Assembly (NCBI GenBank): GCA_021811605.1
Contig: JAJZNR010000011.1
Location: 1 to 64,000, forward strand
Length of the DNA: 64,000 nucleotides
Source: Microcaldota archaeon
GTDB lineage: Archaea > Micrarchaeota > Micrarchaeia > Micrarchaeales > Micrarchaeaceae
Direction of reading: 5' to 3'
A program made the translations under genes and the position numbers. This document shows, piece by piece, positions 40,722 to 48,816 of this stretch. The notes under the pieces are model-generated. The model was not told the DNA's origin, did not search any database, and saw only the letters and a list, made by a program, of their open reading frames with translations. Position 1 is the first letter of the stretch. Every line of letters starts with the position of its first letter.

Positions 40722-42257
40722 ATGAATACAGGGTCGGATTTGATGTTCCTTGAGGGTTTCGGGCGGGTGGTAAACGCCAAGGCACCAGAGTTTCCAAAGG
40801 GATTCACATGGCTCAACACTAGGAAGGAGCTCCGGCTCTCGAAACTGAAGGGCAGTGTCATCCTTCTCGACTTCTGGACATATTGCTGCGGGAACTGTAT
40901 GCATATGGTCCCTGTCCTGGAACGGCTTGGAGAGAAGTACCGCGACATGCCAGTAGTCATAATAGGCGTTCATTCCGCTAAGTTTGAGAACGAGAAGAAG
41001 CAGGAGAACGTCCTCGAGGCAGTGAAGAGGTACGAGATAACACATCCTGTGGTCGTGGACCAGGAGATGAAGATATGGCGCAGCTACGGCGTAAGCGCGT
41101 GGCCTACCTTTGTTTTCATAGATCCGTCCGGGAAGATTGTGGCAAAAAAATCAGGGGAACGGGACTTCTCCGAGTTCGATACGATGATAGAGTCGATGCT
41201 GGGTAAGGCGGAGAGAGAGGGCACGCTGGCAAAGAAGCCCATCAGGATAATGAGGACGCCTGTCACGGATAAGCGAACGTTGTCCTACCCTGGCAAGATG
41301 TCGTTCTCCTCCGATGGGAAATCTTTCGCACTCAGCGACTCAAATCATAACCGTATACTCATAATCGACGCGGGCAGCGGGAGGATAAAACAGAGGATTG
41401 GAGGTGAGAAGGGACTCGAAGACGGTTCGTTCGATTCGGCGAGGTTCTACAGGCCGCAGGGAGTCCTCTGGCTCGGTGAAAATACGATTTATGTGGCGGA
41501 TACCGAAAATCATGCACTGCGTGTTATTGACCTGTCCCTGAAGGAGGTGAAGACCCTCGCGGGCAACGGGGAGAAGAGCGATTGGCAGGGTTACACCTAC
41601 GTACCTAAGGAGGGCGAAAACTCGGAACTGAACTCCCCTTGGGATCTCACTTACCACAACGGTTCGATAATCATAGCAATGGCTGGTCTTCACCAGCTAT
41701 GGGCTTACGACATAAAGAGCGGGCTCTTGTACCCTTTCGCCGGTTCTGGAAGGGAAAACCTGTTTGACGGGGATTACCAGAGTGCTGAATTCGCACAACC
41801 GAGCGGCCTGTGGACGCAGGACGGCCATCTCTATGTTGCAGACAGTGAGTCGTCTGCCATTAGGAGCATAGACCTGAAGAACAGGTTCGTGAGCACTCTC
41901 GCGGGGCACGGATTGTTCGTGTTCGGACATGGTGACGGTAAGCTGGCGAGCGCAACCCTCCAGCATCCGCTTGGCGTGTTCGCAGAGGATGGAAAGGTGT
42001 ACATCGCGGACACCTATAACAGCGCTATTAGGATGATAGACCTGAAGAAGAGGGAGGTGACCACACTGGTGGGAAAGCCTGGCGAGAGGTCGTTCTGCAG
42101 GTTCGACGACCCCGACTGCGATACCCTGGGCTTGTACGAACCAAGCGACGTGAAGGCGAAAGGCGGGGTGCTCTATATAGTAGATACCAACAACCACCTT
42201 GTGAGGACGTTTGACCTGAAGGAGATGGTTCTGGGCACGATGGACATAAAGGAATAA
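40722..42257 (+). CDS. Thioredoxin-domain and NHL-repeat protein (NHLRC2-like)
   Basis: A 511-aa soluble protein with a TlpA-type thioredoxin domain (about 20-160; WTYCCGNC active site) followed by NHL beta-propeller repeats (about 190-510; repeated ...VADT.NHA.R.IDL... and ADSESSAIRSIDL blades). The same combination is found in human NHLRC2 and many bacterial proteins of unclear role, likely redox or protein-interaction functions. No signal peptide. A CATAAATAGA box about 20 nt ahead suggests a leaderless start at 40722; ATG 40743 is an alternative. Confidence 0.85.
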   Translation: MNTGSDLMFLEGFGRVVNAKAPEFPKGFTWLNTRKELRLSKLKGSVILLDFWTYCCGNCMHMVPVLERLGEKYRDMPVVIIGVHSAKFENEKKQENVLEAVKRYEITHPVVVDQEMKIWRSYGVSAWPTFVFIDPSGKIVAKKSGERDFSEFDTMIESMLGKAEREGTLAKKPIRIMRTPVTDKRTLSYPGKMSFSSDGKSFALSDSNHNRILIIDAGSGRIKQRIGGEKGLEDGSFDSARFYRPQGVLWLGENTIYVADTENHALRVIDLSLKEVKTLAGNGEKSDWQGYTYVPKEGENSELNSPWDLTYHNGSIIIAMAGLHQLWAYDIKSGLLYPFAGSGRENLFDGDYQSAEFAQPSGLWTQDGHLYVADSESSAIRSIDLKNRFVSTLAGHGLFVFGHGDGKLASATLQHPLGVFAEDGKVYIADTYNSAIRMIDLKKREVTTLVGKPGERSFCRFDDPDCDTLGLYEPSDVKAKGGVLYIVDTNNHLVRTFDLKEMVLGTMDIKE

Positions 42258-42315
42258 GATTCAAATTGTTGTTAAGCCGAGCCGTGGATTCGCTGCGGCG
42301 CGAGCCGCTTTGACC

Positions 42316-42492
42316 TCATACTTCCCTGATGGCTGCCTTTACCTTCGACATCGTTCCTGCGTCGATGCTTGCCATGTTGTGCGCCTTCTTGGCGTGTGCT
42401 GCTATCCTCTGCATCAGCTCCTCTTCCGTATTTGCCCTTGTCTGGAAGTTGCACTGCATTCCTATATCCTTGCACGCGAATGATTTCGCCAT
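42316..42492 (-). CDS. DUF1059 family small protein
   Basis: A 58-aa protein matching DUF1059: ACKDIGMQCNF near the start, then a helix with EEELMQRIAAHAKKAH and the conserved closing KVKAAI. Function unknown; two conserved cysteines flank a short turn. GGTGAT lies 3 nt before ATG 42490-42492, which fixes the start. It is divergent from the E1-alpha gene. Confidence 0.85.
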   Translation of the reverse strand: MAKSFACKDIGMQCNFQTRANTEEELMQRIAAHAKKAHNMASIDAGTMSKVKAAIREV

Positions 42493-42558
42493 TCGATCAC
42501 CGATTAACTTACGAATCGGAAGTATTAAAGCCCGACTGCGGGATATACGGAAAACAAC

Positions 42559-42574
42559 AAACAATATATTGTTT
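42559..42574. promoter_or_regulatory. 16-bp palindrome before the dehydrogenase operon
   Basis: AAACAATATATTGTTT is a perfect inverted repeat 34 nt before the E1-alpha GTG. Its centre (ATATAT) could act as the TATA box, so a regulator bound to the palindrome would control the operon. It differs from the dyads ahead of the Lrp gene at 48.3 kb. Confidence 0.4.
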
Positions 42575-42607
42575 TGCTTTGAACTATATTTGAATGGAGG
42601 TGCGGCA

Positions 42608-43687
42608 GTGAAGAAGAGAGTTTTCGACGGTTCCATCGACTACATCCAAGTGATGGATGAGAATGGCAACATAGACAGAGAACTCTTTCCCAAGGATGTA
42701 GACGATCAGAAGATAGTGCAGATGTACAAGCTCATGTCGATGGCGAGAGCCCTCGACGCCAAGGCGCTGAGCCTGCAGAGGCAGGGGCGCGCAGTGACGT
42801 ACGCGCCGACACTCGGGCAGGAGGGGGAGATGGTAGGGAGCGCGCTCGCTATGGGAAAATCCGACTGGTTCGTGCCTAACTTCAGGCAGCATCCAGTTTT
42901 CATGGTGAGGGGCTTCCCGCTAGACATAGGACTTCTCTACTGGCGAGGGTTCGAGGAAGGTGTCCTGCCAAAGGGATTCCAGGCCACAGCGGTATGCGTC
43001 CCTGTAGCGACGCAGATGCCGCATGCCGCCGGTCTTGCTTATGCATTCAAGTACAGGAAGACTGGCGCGTCTGTGGTGGCTTACGTAGGCGACGGCGGGA
43101 CATCTGAGGGGGATTTCTACGAGGCGCTGAACTTTGCTGGCGTGATGAAGGCGCCGATGGTTGCGATAATAGAGAATAACGAATGGGCGATATCCGTGCC
43201 GCGGTCGAAGCAGAGCGCGGCGCAAACACTGGCGCAGAAAGCCATAGCAGCAGGCATAGCGGGTGTGCAGGTGGATGGCAACGACGTTATAGGCGTCTAC
43301 AAGGTAGTGAAAGACGCGCTGGCTAACGCGCAGAACGGTCCCACGCTCATAGAGGTGCTTACGTACAGGATGAGCCTGCACACCACTGCAGACGATCCAA
43401 CCAAGTACAGGGACACGCAGGAGCTGGCTCCGTGGCAGGCTAGGGATCCGATACTAAGAGTAAGGACATATCTCACGAAGAACGGATTGTGGGACGAAGC
43501 CAAGGAGAAGGAGATGGCGGAGGGCCAGCTGCAGGCGATAGACGAAGCCGTCGAAAAGGCGGAGCAGTTCAAACCAGACCCCGGCAGCATGTTCAGGCAC
43601 GTGTACAGCTTCATGCCGCAGACTTTGAAGGACGAATTCGATGCCGCTGTAAAGTCCGGTTACTGGCAGCAGCCGGGAAGCGAGTGA
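42608..43687 (+). CDS. pdhA: Pyruvate/2-oxoacid dehydrogenase E1, alpha subunit
   Basis: Thiamine-diphosphate subunit that decarboxylates the 2-oxoacid and passes the acyl group to E2 lipoate. The 359-aa protein has the GDGGTSEGDFYEALNFA...IENNEWAIS thiamine motif and the phosphorylation-loop region YRMSLHTTADDPTKYR. Start GTG 42608 is preferred because GGAGGTG ends 5 nt upstream; a longer frame exists but lacks similarity. It begins the E1alpha-E1beta-E2 operon. Pyruvate versus branched-chain oxoacid cannot be settled from sequence; the symbol is tentative. Confidence 0.85.
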   Translation: MKKRVFDGSIDYIQVMDENGNIDRELFPKDVDDQKIVQMYKLMSMARALDAKALSLQRQGRAVTYAPTLGQEGEMVGSALAMGKSDWFVPNFRQHPVFMVRGFPLDIGLLYWRGFEEGVLPKGFQATAVCVPVATQMPHAAGLAYAFKYRKTGASVVAYVGDGGTSEGDFYEALNFAGVMKAPMVAIIENNEWAISVPRSKQSAAQTLAQKAIAAGIAGVQVDGNDVIGVYKVVKDALANAQNGPTLIEVLTYRMSLHTTADDPTKYRDTQELAPWQARDPILRVRTYLTKNGLWDEAKEKEMAEGQLQAIDEAVEKAEQFKPDPGSMFRHVYSFMPQTLKDEFDAAVKSGYWQQPGSE

Positions 43688-43691
43688 TTCT

Positions 43692-44657
43692 ATGCTTACA
43701 AACATGGTAGGAGCGATAAACAATGCGTTGGACCTGATTCTACAGGAGAACAAGAACGCTGTAGTGATGGGCGAGGACGTAGGCAAGGATGGTGGAGTGT
43801 TCAGGGTCACTGACGGGCTGTTCGCCAAGTATGGCGGCGAGCGTGTGATCGATACGCCTCTGGCGGAATCCAGCATAGTTGGCACAGCGGTAGGGATGGC
43901 GATAGGCGGGATGTTCCCGATTGCAGAGTGCCAGTTTGCCGGCTTCCAGCTGCTCGCATTTAGCCAGATTGCAAACCACATGGCGAGGTACAGGTCCAGG
44001 ACCCGTTCGGCGATAGAGCTTCCGATGATAGTGAGAACCCCTGTGAGCGGAGGGGTCAGGACTCTGGAGCACCATTCAGACAGCCCGGAGGCTCTTTACG
44101 CGCATATCGGCGGATTGATTGTCGTGGAGCCATCCAACCCCTACGATGCGAAAGGTCTTATGATAAAAGCGTCGCACCTGCGTGACCCAGTGATATTCCT
44201 CGAGCCGACAAAGCTGTACAGGCTTTTCAAGCAGGAGGTCCCGGATGGGATGTACGAGGTGGAGATAGGGAAGGCAAACGTAGTCAGGGAGGGAGACGAC
44301 CTTACGATAATAACATGGGGGACGATGGTGCCGGTAGTAAAGAACGCTGTTGAAAAGAAGAAGACCAACGCGGAGATACTCGACCTGAGGACGATAAACC
44401 CGCTCGATGAGCAGACCATACTGGATAGCGTGAAGAAGACGGGAAGGGCGATGATAGTCCACGAGGCGCCATTGTCGTTTGGGCCGGGCGCGGAAATAGC
44501 CGCGAGGATAGCGGAGAAAGCGATCTTCGAACTTGACGCGCCAGTGCTGAGGGTGGCGTCCGGCAGCTTCCCGTATCCGTTCCCAGGATACGAAAATTAT
44601 TACATCCCGAACGAGGCAAAGGTTTCTGAGGCGATTGATACTATATTATCTGAGTAA
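43692..44657 (+). CDS. pdhB: Pyruvate/2-oxoacid dehydrogenase E1, beta subunit
   Basis: Beta subunit of the E1 heterotetramer, 321 aa, of normal length. Family segments include VMGEDVGKDGGVFRVT, RVIDTPLAESSIVG, PVSGGVRTLEHHSDSPEA and the C-terminal transketolase domain LTIITWGTMV and EILDLRTINPLD. It starts 4 nt after the alpha gene and is followed, with overlap of the longest frame, by the E2 gene, so all are coexpressed. Confidence 0.9.
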   Translation: MLTNMVGAINNALDLILQENKNAVVMGEDVGKDGGVFRVTDGLFAKYGGERVIDTPLAESSIVGTAVGMAIGGMFPIAECQFAGFQLLAFSQIANHMARYRSRTRSAIELPMIVRTPVSGGVRTLEHHSDSPEALYAHIGGLIVVEPSNPYDAKGLMIKASHLRDPVIFLEPTKLYRLFKQEVPDGMYEVEIGKANVVREGDDLTIITWGTMVPVVKNAVEKKKTNAEILDLRTINPLDEQTILDSVKKTGRAMIVHEAPLSFGPGAEIAARIAEKAIFELDAPVLRVASGSFPYPFPGYENYYIPNEAKVSEAIDTILSE

Positions 44658-44682
44658 AGTTTATCTGAGTGGAGTGAAGCAC

Positions 44683-45918
44683 GTGAAGGAGATAAAATTC
44701 GTTGACGTTGGAGAAGGCATAACTGAAGGTCACCTTGTAAAGTGGCTAGTGAAGGACGGCGACACGGTGAAGGAGGACCAGTCTGTTGCCCAGGTTGAGA
44801 CGGACAAGGCGGTTGTGCAGGTCCCAGCACCAATCGGTGGGATAGTAAAGCAGGTAACTAAGGAAGACGGAATACTTCACATAGGCGACGTCGTAGCCGC
44901 AATAGGGACCGCGGATGAGATAAAGAATTATAAGATAGGACAGCCTGCGGCAGCTGCACCGAAGGCGGTCTCCACAGTGGCAGCGCAAAAGACGACGCCT
45001 GGTGCGGCTCAGGCTTCAAAACCAAAAGAGGTAATCGCAACGCCTGCGGTGAGGAAGCTAGCCCACGACCTTGATGTCGACATAGGCACGGTCACCGGAA
45101 CCGGGCCTAACGGGAGGATACTTGAAAATGACGTGAGGACCGCTGCAGGAAAGGGAGTCCCATCCCATGCAGCCCCGCCGCAGAAGTTCTCGGAGGTGTT
45201 GGAACAGAAGCACGAGGAGAACATTGTGAGGGAACCGATGTCAATGACGAGGAAGGCGATAGCGCGCAACATGGAGGAATCGTGGAAGATACCGAGAGCG
45301 ACGCACATGGATCTCATAAACGCGACAGAACTATGGAATCTGGTCGGCAAGGAAAAGAAGAAGATGCAGGATGAGAGACAGGTGCACTTAACCTTCCTGC
45401 CGTTCATAATAAAGGCGCTGGTCGAGGCGCTGAAAGAGAATCCACACTTCAACGCAAGCTACGACCATGACAAGCAGGAGATAATAGTGAAGAAGTACTA
45501 CAACATCGGGCTTGCCGCCGAAGCGCCTGATGGCCTCAAGGTGGTGGTCATAAAGGACGCGGACAAGAAGAGCGTGGTTCAGATAGCAAAGGAGATACAG
45601 CAGCTCCACGACAAGGTACTGAAGCAGACCATAGCTATAGAGGAGATGAAGGACACCAGCATAACGATAACCAACATCGGAAGTCTGGGCGGAGGATTCC
45701 TGGCCGTGGCGATGATAAACCCGCCTGACGTGGCGATAATCGGAATTCTATCGATGAGGGATTGGCCTTTCGCCGACAACGGGAAGATACAGATCGGGAA
45801 GATTATGCCCTTCACGATAACCTTCGACCACAGGGTGGTGGATGGGGCGGAGGCTGTGAAGCTGGGGAACGCATTGAAGAAGTATCTTGAAGACCCTGAC
45901 TTTTTGGAGATGCTTTAA
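44683..45918 (+). CDS. pdhC: Dihydrolipoamide acyltransferase E2
   Basis: Core of the complex; carries the lipoyl arm and transfers the acyl group to CoA. The 411-aa protein has one lipoyl domain (1-75, with lipoylated Lys in ETDKAVVQ), an Ala/Pro/Lys linker, a peripheral-subunit-binding domain (about 120-155, ATPAVRKLAHDLDVD) and the catalytic domain with DHRVVDGA near the end. The start is uncertain: GTG 44683 has GGAGTGA 5 nt upstream; GTG 44674 is also possible. The stop shares one base with the next ATG. Confidence 0.9.
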   Translation: MKEIKFVDVGEGITEGHLVKWLVKDGDTVKEDQSVAQVETDKAVVQVPAPIGGIVKQVTKEDGILHIGDVVAAIGTADEIKNYKIGQPAAAAPKAVSTVAAQKTTPGAAQASKPKEVIATPAVRKLAHDLDVDIGTVTGTGPNGRILENDVRTAAGKGVPSHAAPPQKFSEVLEQKHEENIVREPMSMTRKAIARNMEESWKIPRATHMDLINATELWNLVGKEKKKMQDERQVHLTFLPFIIKALVEALKENPHFNASYDHDKQEIIVKKYYNIGLAAEAPDGLKVVVIKDADKKSVVQIAKEIQQLHDKVLKQTIAIEEMKDTSITITNIGSLGGGFLAVAMINPPDVAIIGILSMRDWPFADNGKIQIGKIMPFTITFDHRVVDGAEAVKLGNALKKYLEDPDFLEML

Positions 45919-46781
45919 TGGCCTTGGAATATGGGATACTTCTTGCGCTTGCATCCATGGTGGCGTGGGGGCTTTACGATTTCTCCATCGCAATAGTTTC
46001 GCGGAAGATCGGGGCCCTCAGAACTTCGCTATGGGTAACGGTAATAACAGCCGTTGCTTTTGCTGTGCTTCTTTCTACGTACAGCATACCTGCGCTTACA
46101 CCTGCCCAGCTTCTGCTAATGCTCTTTGTTGCACTCGCCGCGATAGTTGGAATTCTCTCGTTTACGAAGGCGTTCAAAACGGGTCAAGTATCTATTGTTT
46201 CCCCGATAGTTAGCGCGTGGGTAGTAGTCACGATATTCCTTAGCATAATACTGCTGAATGAAAAACTGGATCTTATCCAGTCTGCGGGCATAGTAGCGAT
46301 AATACTTGGCGGGATACTGATATCGTTTAAATGGAGCGACCTGGTACGGGTTAGGTGGAAGAATGCAACAAAAGGAGTAAAGTATGCTCTTGTCGCTGCT
46401 TGCGCTTCGGGTCTTTATTATTTCTCTTTGAGCGTTCTGACCTCTCAGATTGGGTGGTTTCCGGCTGCATTTCTGTACAACATACCGATGATTGCCATGT
46501 TTATAGTGGTGGGAGCAGCGACGAAGAGACGCCTGGCATTCCCGATAGACAAGTATGGGGCTCTGACCGTAGTGGTTGGCCTTCTCAGTTTTGCCGGAGT
46601 ATTAACCTACAGCGCAGGCGTTTCATATAGCTACACGGCGCTTGTGGCGGCCATAGTCTCCGCCTCACCGATACTTACAGTGGTGCTTGCAATGGCGTTG
46701 TTAAAAGAGCGGCCCGAGTATAGCCAGCTGTTTGGTATCGCGATGGTTATAGCAGGTCTTATTACTGTGTCGTTTTGGTGA
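45918..46781 (+). CDS. EamA/DMT-family transporter
   Basis: A 287-aa membrane protein with ten helices in two EamA repeats (LLALASMVAWGLYDFS at the start; second half from about 155). It is a typical-length drug/metabolite transporter, unlike the extended one at 32973. Its ATG overlaps the E2 stop by one base, so it is coexpressed with the dehydrogenase and might move a related metabolite; substrate unknown. Confidence 0.85.
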   Translation: MALEYGILLALASMVAWGLYDFSIAIVSRKIGALRTSLWVTVITAVAFAVLLSTYSIPALTPAQLLLMLFVALAAIVGILSFTKAFKTGQVSIVSPIVSAWVVVTIFLSIILLNEKLDLIQSAGIVAIILGGILISFKWSDLVRVRWKNATKGVKYALVAACASGLYYFSLSVLTSQIGWFPAAFLYNIPMIAMFIVVGAATKRRLAFPIDKYGALTVVVGLLSFAGVLTYSAGVSYSYTALVAAIVSASPILTVVLAMALLKERPEYSQLFGIAMVIAGLITVSFW

Positions 46782-46806
46782 TGTTTGAAACTATTTTGGT
46801 GTTCTT

Positions 46807-47421
46807 ATGATATCGTTCGTATACTTTGACCTTGGAGGCGTACTCGTATTCGATCTGATGGATCTTGGCAGATGGGACAAGTTCAAGCGGCATCTTGGTG
46901 TGACCGAGGCCCAGGACATTGCATATGACGAGCTTTATGATTTATATGAACCGGATATGCATAAGGGCAAACGGGATACTGATACGCTAATCCCGTTGAT
47001 TACGGAAAGGTTCGGCATAAAATTTCCGAAAGGGTATTCGTTGCTGGACGATATAGTTTCCAATTTTGAAAAAAACGATGCAATCTGGCCGATAGTCAAA
47101 AAGGCACAGAGAAGCTGCAGGATAGGCATGCTGACGAACATGTATCCGCACATGCTCGAGAAGATAAAGAGCCGGGGTCTACTGCAAGACGTGGAGTGGG
47201 ATGTGATTATAGACTCCAGCGTTGTGGGGGTACAGAAGCCGGAGACTGAGATGTTCGAGTTAGCCGAAAAGAAAACGGGAGTCGACGGTGGGGAGATACT
47301 GTTTGTGGATAACAGTCCAAGAAACATAGACAAGGCAAAAGAGTTTGGATGGCAGACGTTCCTTTACAGTCGAGCAAAGTTAAAGGAGTCTAATGCTGCA
47401 CTTTCTGCGTTGTTCCAATAA
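46807..47421 (+). CDS. HAD-superfamily hydrolase
   Basis: A 204-aa phosphatase-like protein. Motif I is FDLGGVLVFD (nucleophile Asp8), motif II LTNMY, motif III Lys in GVQKPETEMF and motif IV FVDNSPRNIDKA. A small helical cap (about 20-90) fits class IA. The second Asp of the usual DxD is replaced by Gly (DLG), as in several epoxide-hydrolase-like members, so the reaction is uncertain. It follows the transporter gene by 25 nt. Confidence 0.85.
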   Translation: MISFVYFDLGGVLVFDLMDLGRWDKFKRHLGVTEAQDIAYDELYDLYEPDMHKGKRDTDTLIPLITERFGIKFPKGYSLLDDIVSNFEKNDAIWPIVKKAQRSCRIGMLTNMYPHMLEKIKSRGLLQDVEWDVIIDSSVVGVQKPETEMFELAEKKTGVDGGEILFVDNSPRNIDKAKEFGWQTFLYSRAKLKESNAALSALFQ

Positions 47422-47431
47422 GTTCAATACG

Positions 47432-47737
47432 TTACTTGCTGCCATCGAGCACAATCCTCTTGCTGAATGCACCTCTTTCCGCGGCCTTCTTCTTCCTCAC
47501 ATCCTCAAGCTTCGCCATTGGTATCTTCTTCAGCTCGCACAGGGCGTAAACCACCTCAAGCACGTCGGCAAGCTCTTCCTCCCTTCCCGACACGTAGAAC
47601 TCCGTAGCTTCCTCCTTTAGCTTGTCGCGGAGTCTTCTCTCGTATTCCTCTTCTGTCGCGACGTGCGTTATTGCCCGCTTTCCCGCAGCCTGCATTATCT
47701 CCGGAATCCTGTCTCTCACAAGTTTATCGGTTGACAT
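47432..47737 (-). CDS. MazG-like nucleotide pyrophosphohydrolase
   Basis: A 101-aa protein starting KLVRDRIPEIM, a hallmark of a small MazG-like family. Metal-binding acidic clusters are in KEEATEF and EELADVLEVV. Such enzymes clear non-canonical nucleoside triphosphates. It is on the minus strand between a HAD gene and the beta-helix gene. The tail has Lys-rich KKKAAERGAF. Confidence 0.85.
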   Translation of the reverse strand: MSTDKLVRDRIPEIMQAAGKRAITHVATEEEYERRLRDKLKEEATEFYVSGREEELADVLEVVYALCELKKIPMAKLEDVRKKKAAERGAFSKRIVLDGSK

Positions 47738-47767
47738 GAAGAATGTTCTGCGCTCCGATTTAAAAGA

Positions 47768-48250
47768 TTATCTGCGCATCTGGACTGGTACATCAGCGCG
47801 TCTCCTTATGCAGGCGTTGCCAGATATTATCATCGGAGCTTTGATATCGACTCCGTATACGCGTGCATTGTCGATGATTTTTGCATCGACAACAGTGCAA
47901 CCGTACCTGCTAGCAGGTTCACCGGCCTTTCGTGGTATCACGTGGCAACATATGGAAGAATTGCCCTCCACATTCGCAGTACCCATGACCGCGCAGCCAT
48001 CAAATATCCACGAGGTATCTCCATTCTTGTAACCTAAGTTATCCTCCCTTTCGATGTAACCTCCCTTCTCTCCCTTACTTATATACATCCTGGTGATAGG
48101 ATCGACCAAACGCTTTCTTGCCGCTATCTGCCAAACCACCGTTTCGCCGATTCTCCTGCTTTTCCCCGTGAAGCGAAACTTGTTGTTATCGGAGCTTATC
48201 GCCGGAGGCGTCCGCTTCTCTGCTTTTGTGTCTTCCTGCTTCGTTGCCAT
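47768..48250 (-). CDS. Beta-helix-like protein resembling phage accessory proteins
   Basis: A 160-aa protein. The segment KGEKGGYIEREDNLGYKNGDTSWIFDGCAVMG resembles in parts (GGYIE.E.NL, SW...D.A.V) a protein type common in phages and prophages in which short repeats build a left-handed beta helix. Later repeats (VVDAKIIDNARVYGVDI, IISGNACIRR) continue the pattern. It might be acquired from a virus. No other viral gene is near. Start ATG 48248-48250 with a GTGATC site. Confidence 0.55.
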   Translation of the reverse strand: MATKQEDTKAEKRTPPAISSDNNKFRFTGKSRRIGETVVWQIAARKRLVDPITRMYISKGEKGGYIEREDNLGYKNGDTSWIFDGCAVMGTANVEGNSSICCHVIPRKAGEPASRYGCTVVDAKIIDNARVYGVDIKAPMIISGNACIRRRADVPVQMRR

Positions 48251-48293
48251 TTGATCACAGCAATATAGTGGAACGCTGTCCAGATATATTTTG

Positions 48294-48349
48294 TTGAATA
48301 ATTTTCAAATAAATTACCAAAAGATATTTAAATCTTGAATAATATTCAA
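48294..48349 (+). promoter_or_regulatory. Lrp-gene promoter with two dyad operators
   Basis: Two near-identical dyads, TTGAATAATTTTCAA (48294-48308) and TTGAATAATATTCAA (48335-48349), share TTGAA-N5-TTCAA and lie about 41 bp apart, close to four helical turns. They flank the TATA-like TATTTAAAT (48325-48333). The second lies where transcription should start, so the regulator probably represses its own gene. Confidence 0.6.
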
Positions 48350-48360
48350 ATACGACCTTT

Positions 48361-48816
48361 GTGAAAGATATACGCGCAAGGCTGACCAACCTTCTGAAGG
48401 GTGGTTACTGTACCCCCAGAATCAGTGAGCTGGCTAGGGCTCTGAATGAGCCCCCAGCCACTATTCACTACAACATCCGTCAGCTCGAGAAGGACACCAT
48501 TGTCGGCTACAAGGCGGTCTTTGATTATAAGAACATTGATCAGGGCTTCTGCACATATGTGATGATACATCTCATGCCCGAAGAGTATACGGATCCGGCG
48601 AAAGCCGCGAAGGAGCTTGCTGGATACCCGCAGATAGAGTGTGTCGATGTTGTGACCGGCGATTGGGACCTTATCCTGAGAGTGCGCACCAAGGACATGG
48701 ACGAGTACTACCAATTCGTGAAGAACGTCCTAGGGAAGAAAAGGCTTTCCAGGGTGCAGTCGGTGCCGTCGATGAGACAGATAAAGGACGAGTTTATGAT
48801 TATTAAGGACAAATGA
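48361..48816 (+). CDS. Lrp/AsnC-family regulator
   Basis: A 151-aa regulator of usual size: winged helix at about 10-55 (RISELARALNEPPATIHYNIRQLEKD) and an effector-binding RAM domain with the DVVTGDWDLILRVR core. Start is GTG 48361, shortly after two dyad operators. It overlaps the E3 gene by 4 nt (ATGA), so it is cotranscribed with a dehydrogenase subunit and probably controls the complex in response to an amino acid or oxoacid; this is inference from position. Confidence 0.85.
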   Translation: MKDIRARLTNLLKGGYCTPRISELARALNEPPATIHYNIRQLEKDTIVGYKAVFDYKNIDQGFCTYVMIHLMPEEYTDPAKAAKELAGYPQIECVDVVTGDWDLILRVRTKDMDEYYQFVKNVLGKKRLSRVQSVPSMRQIKDEFMIIKDK

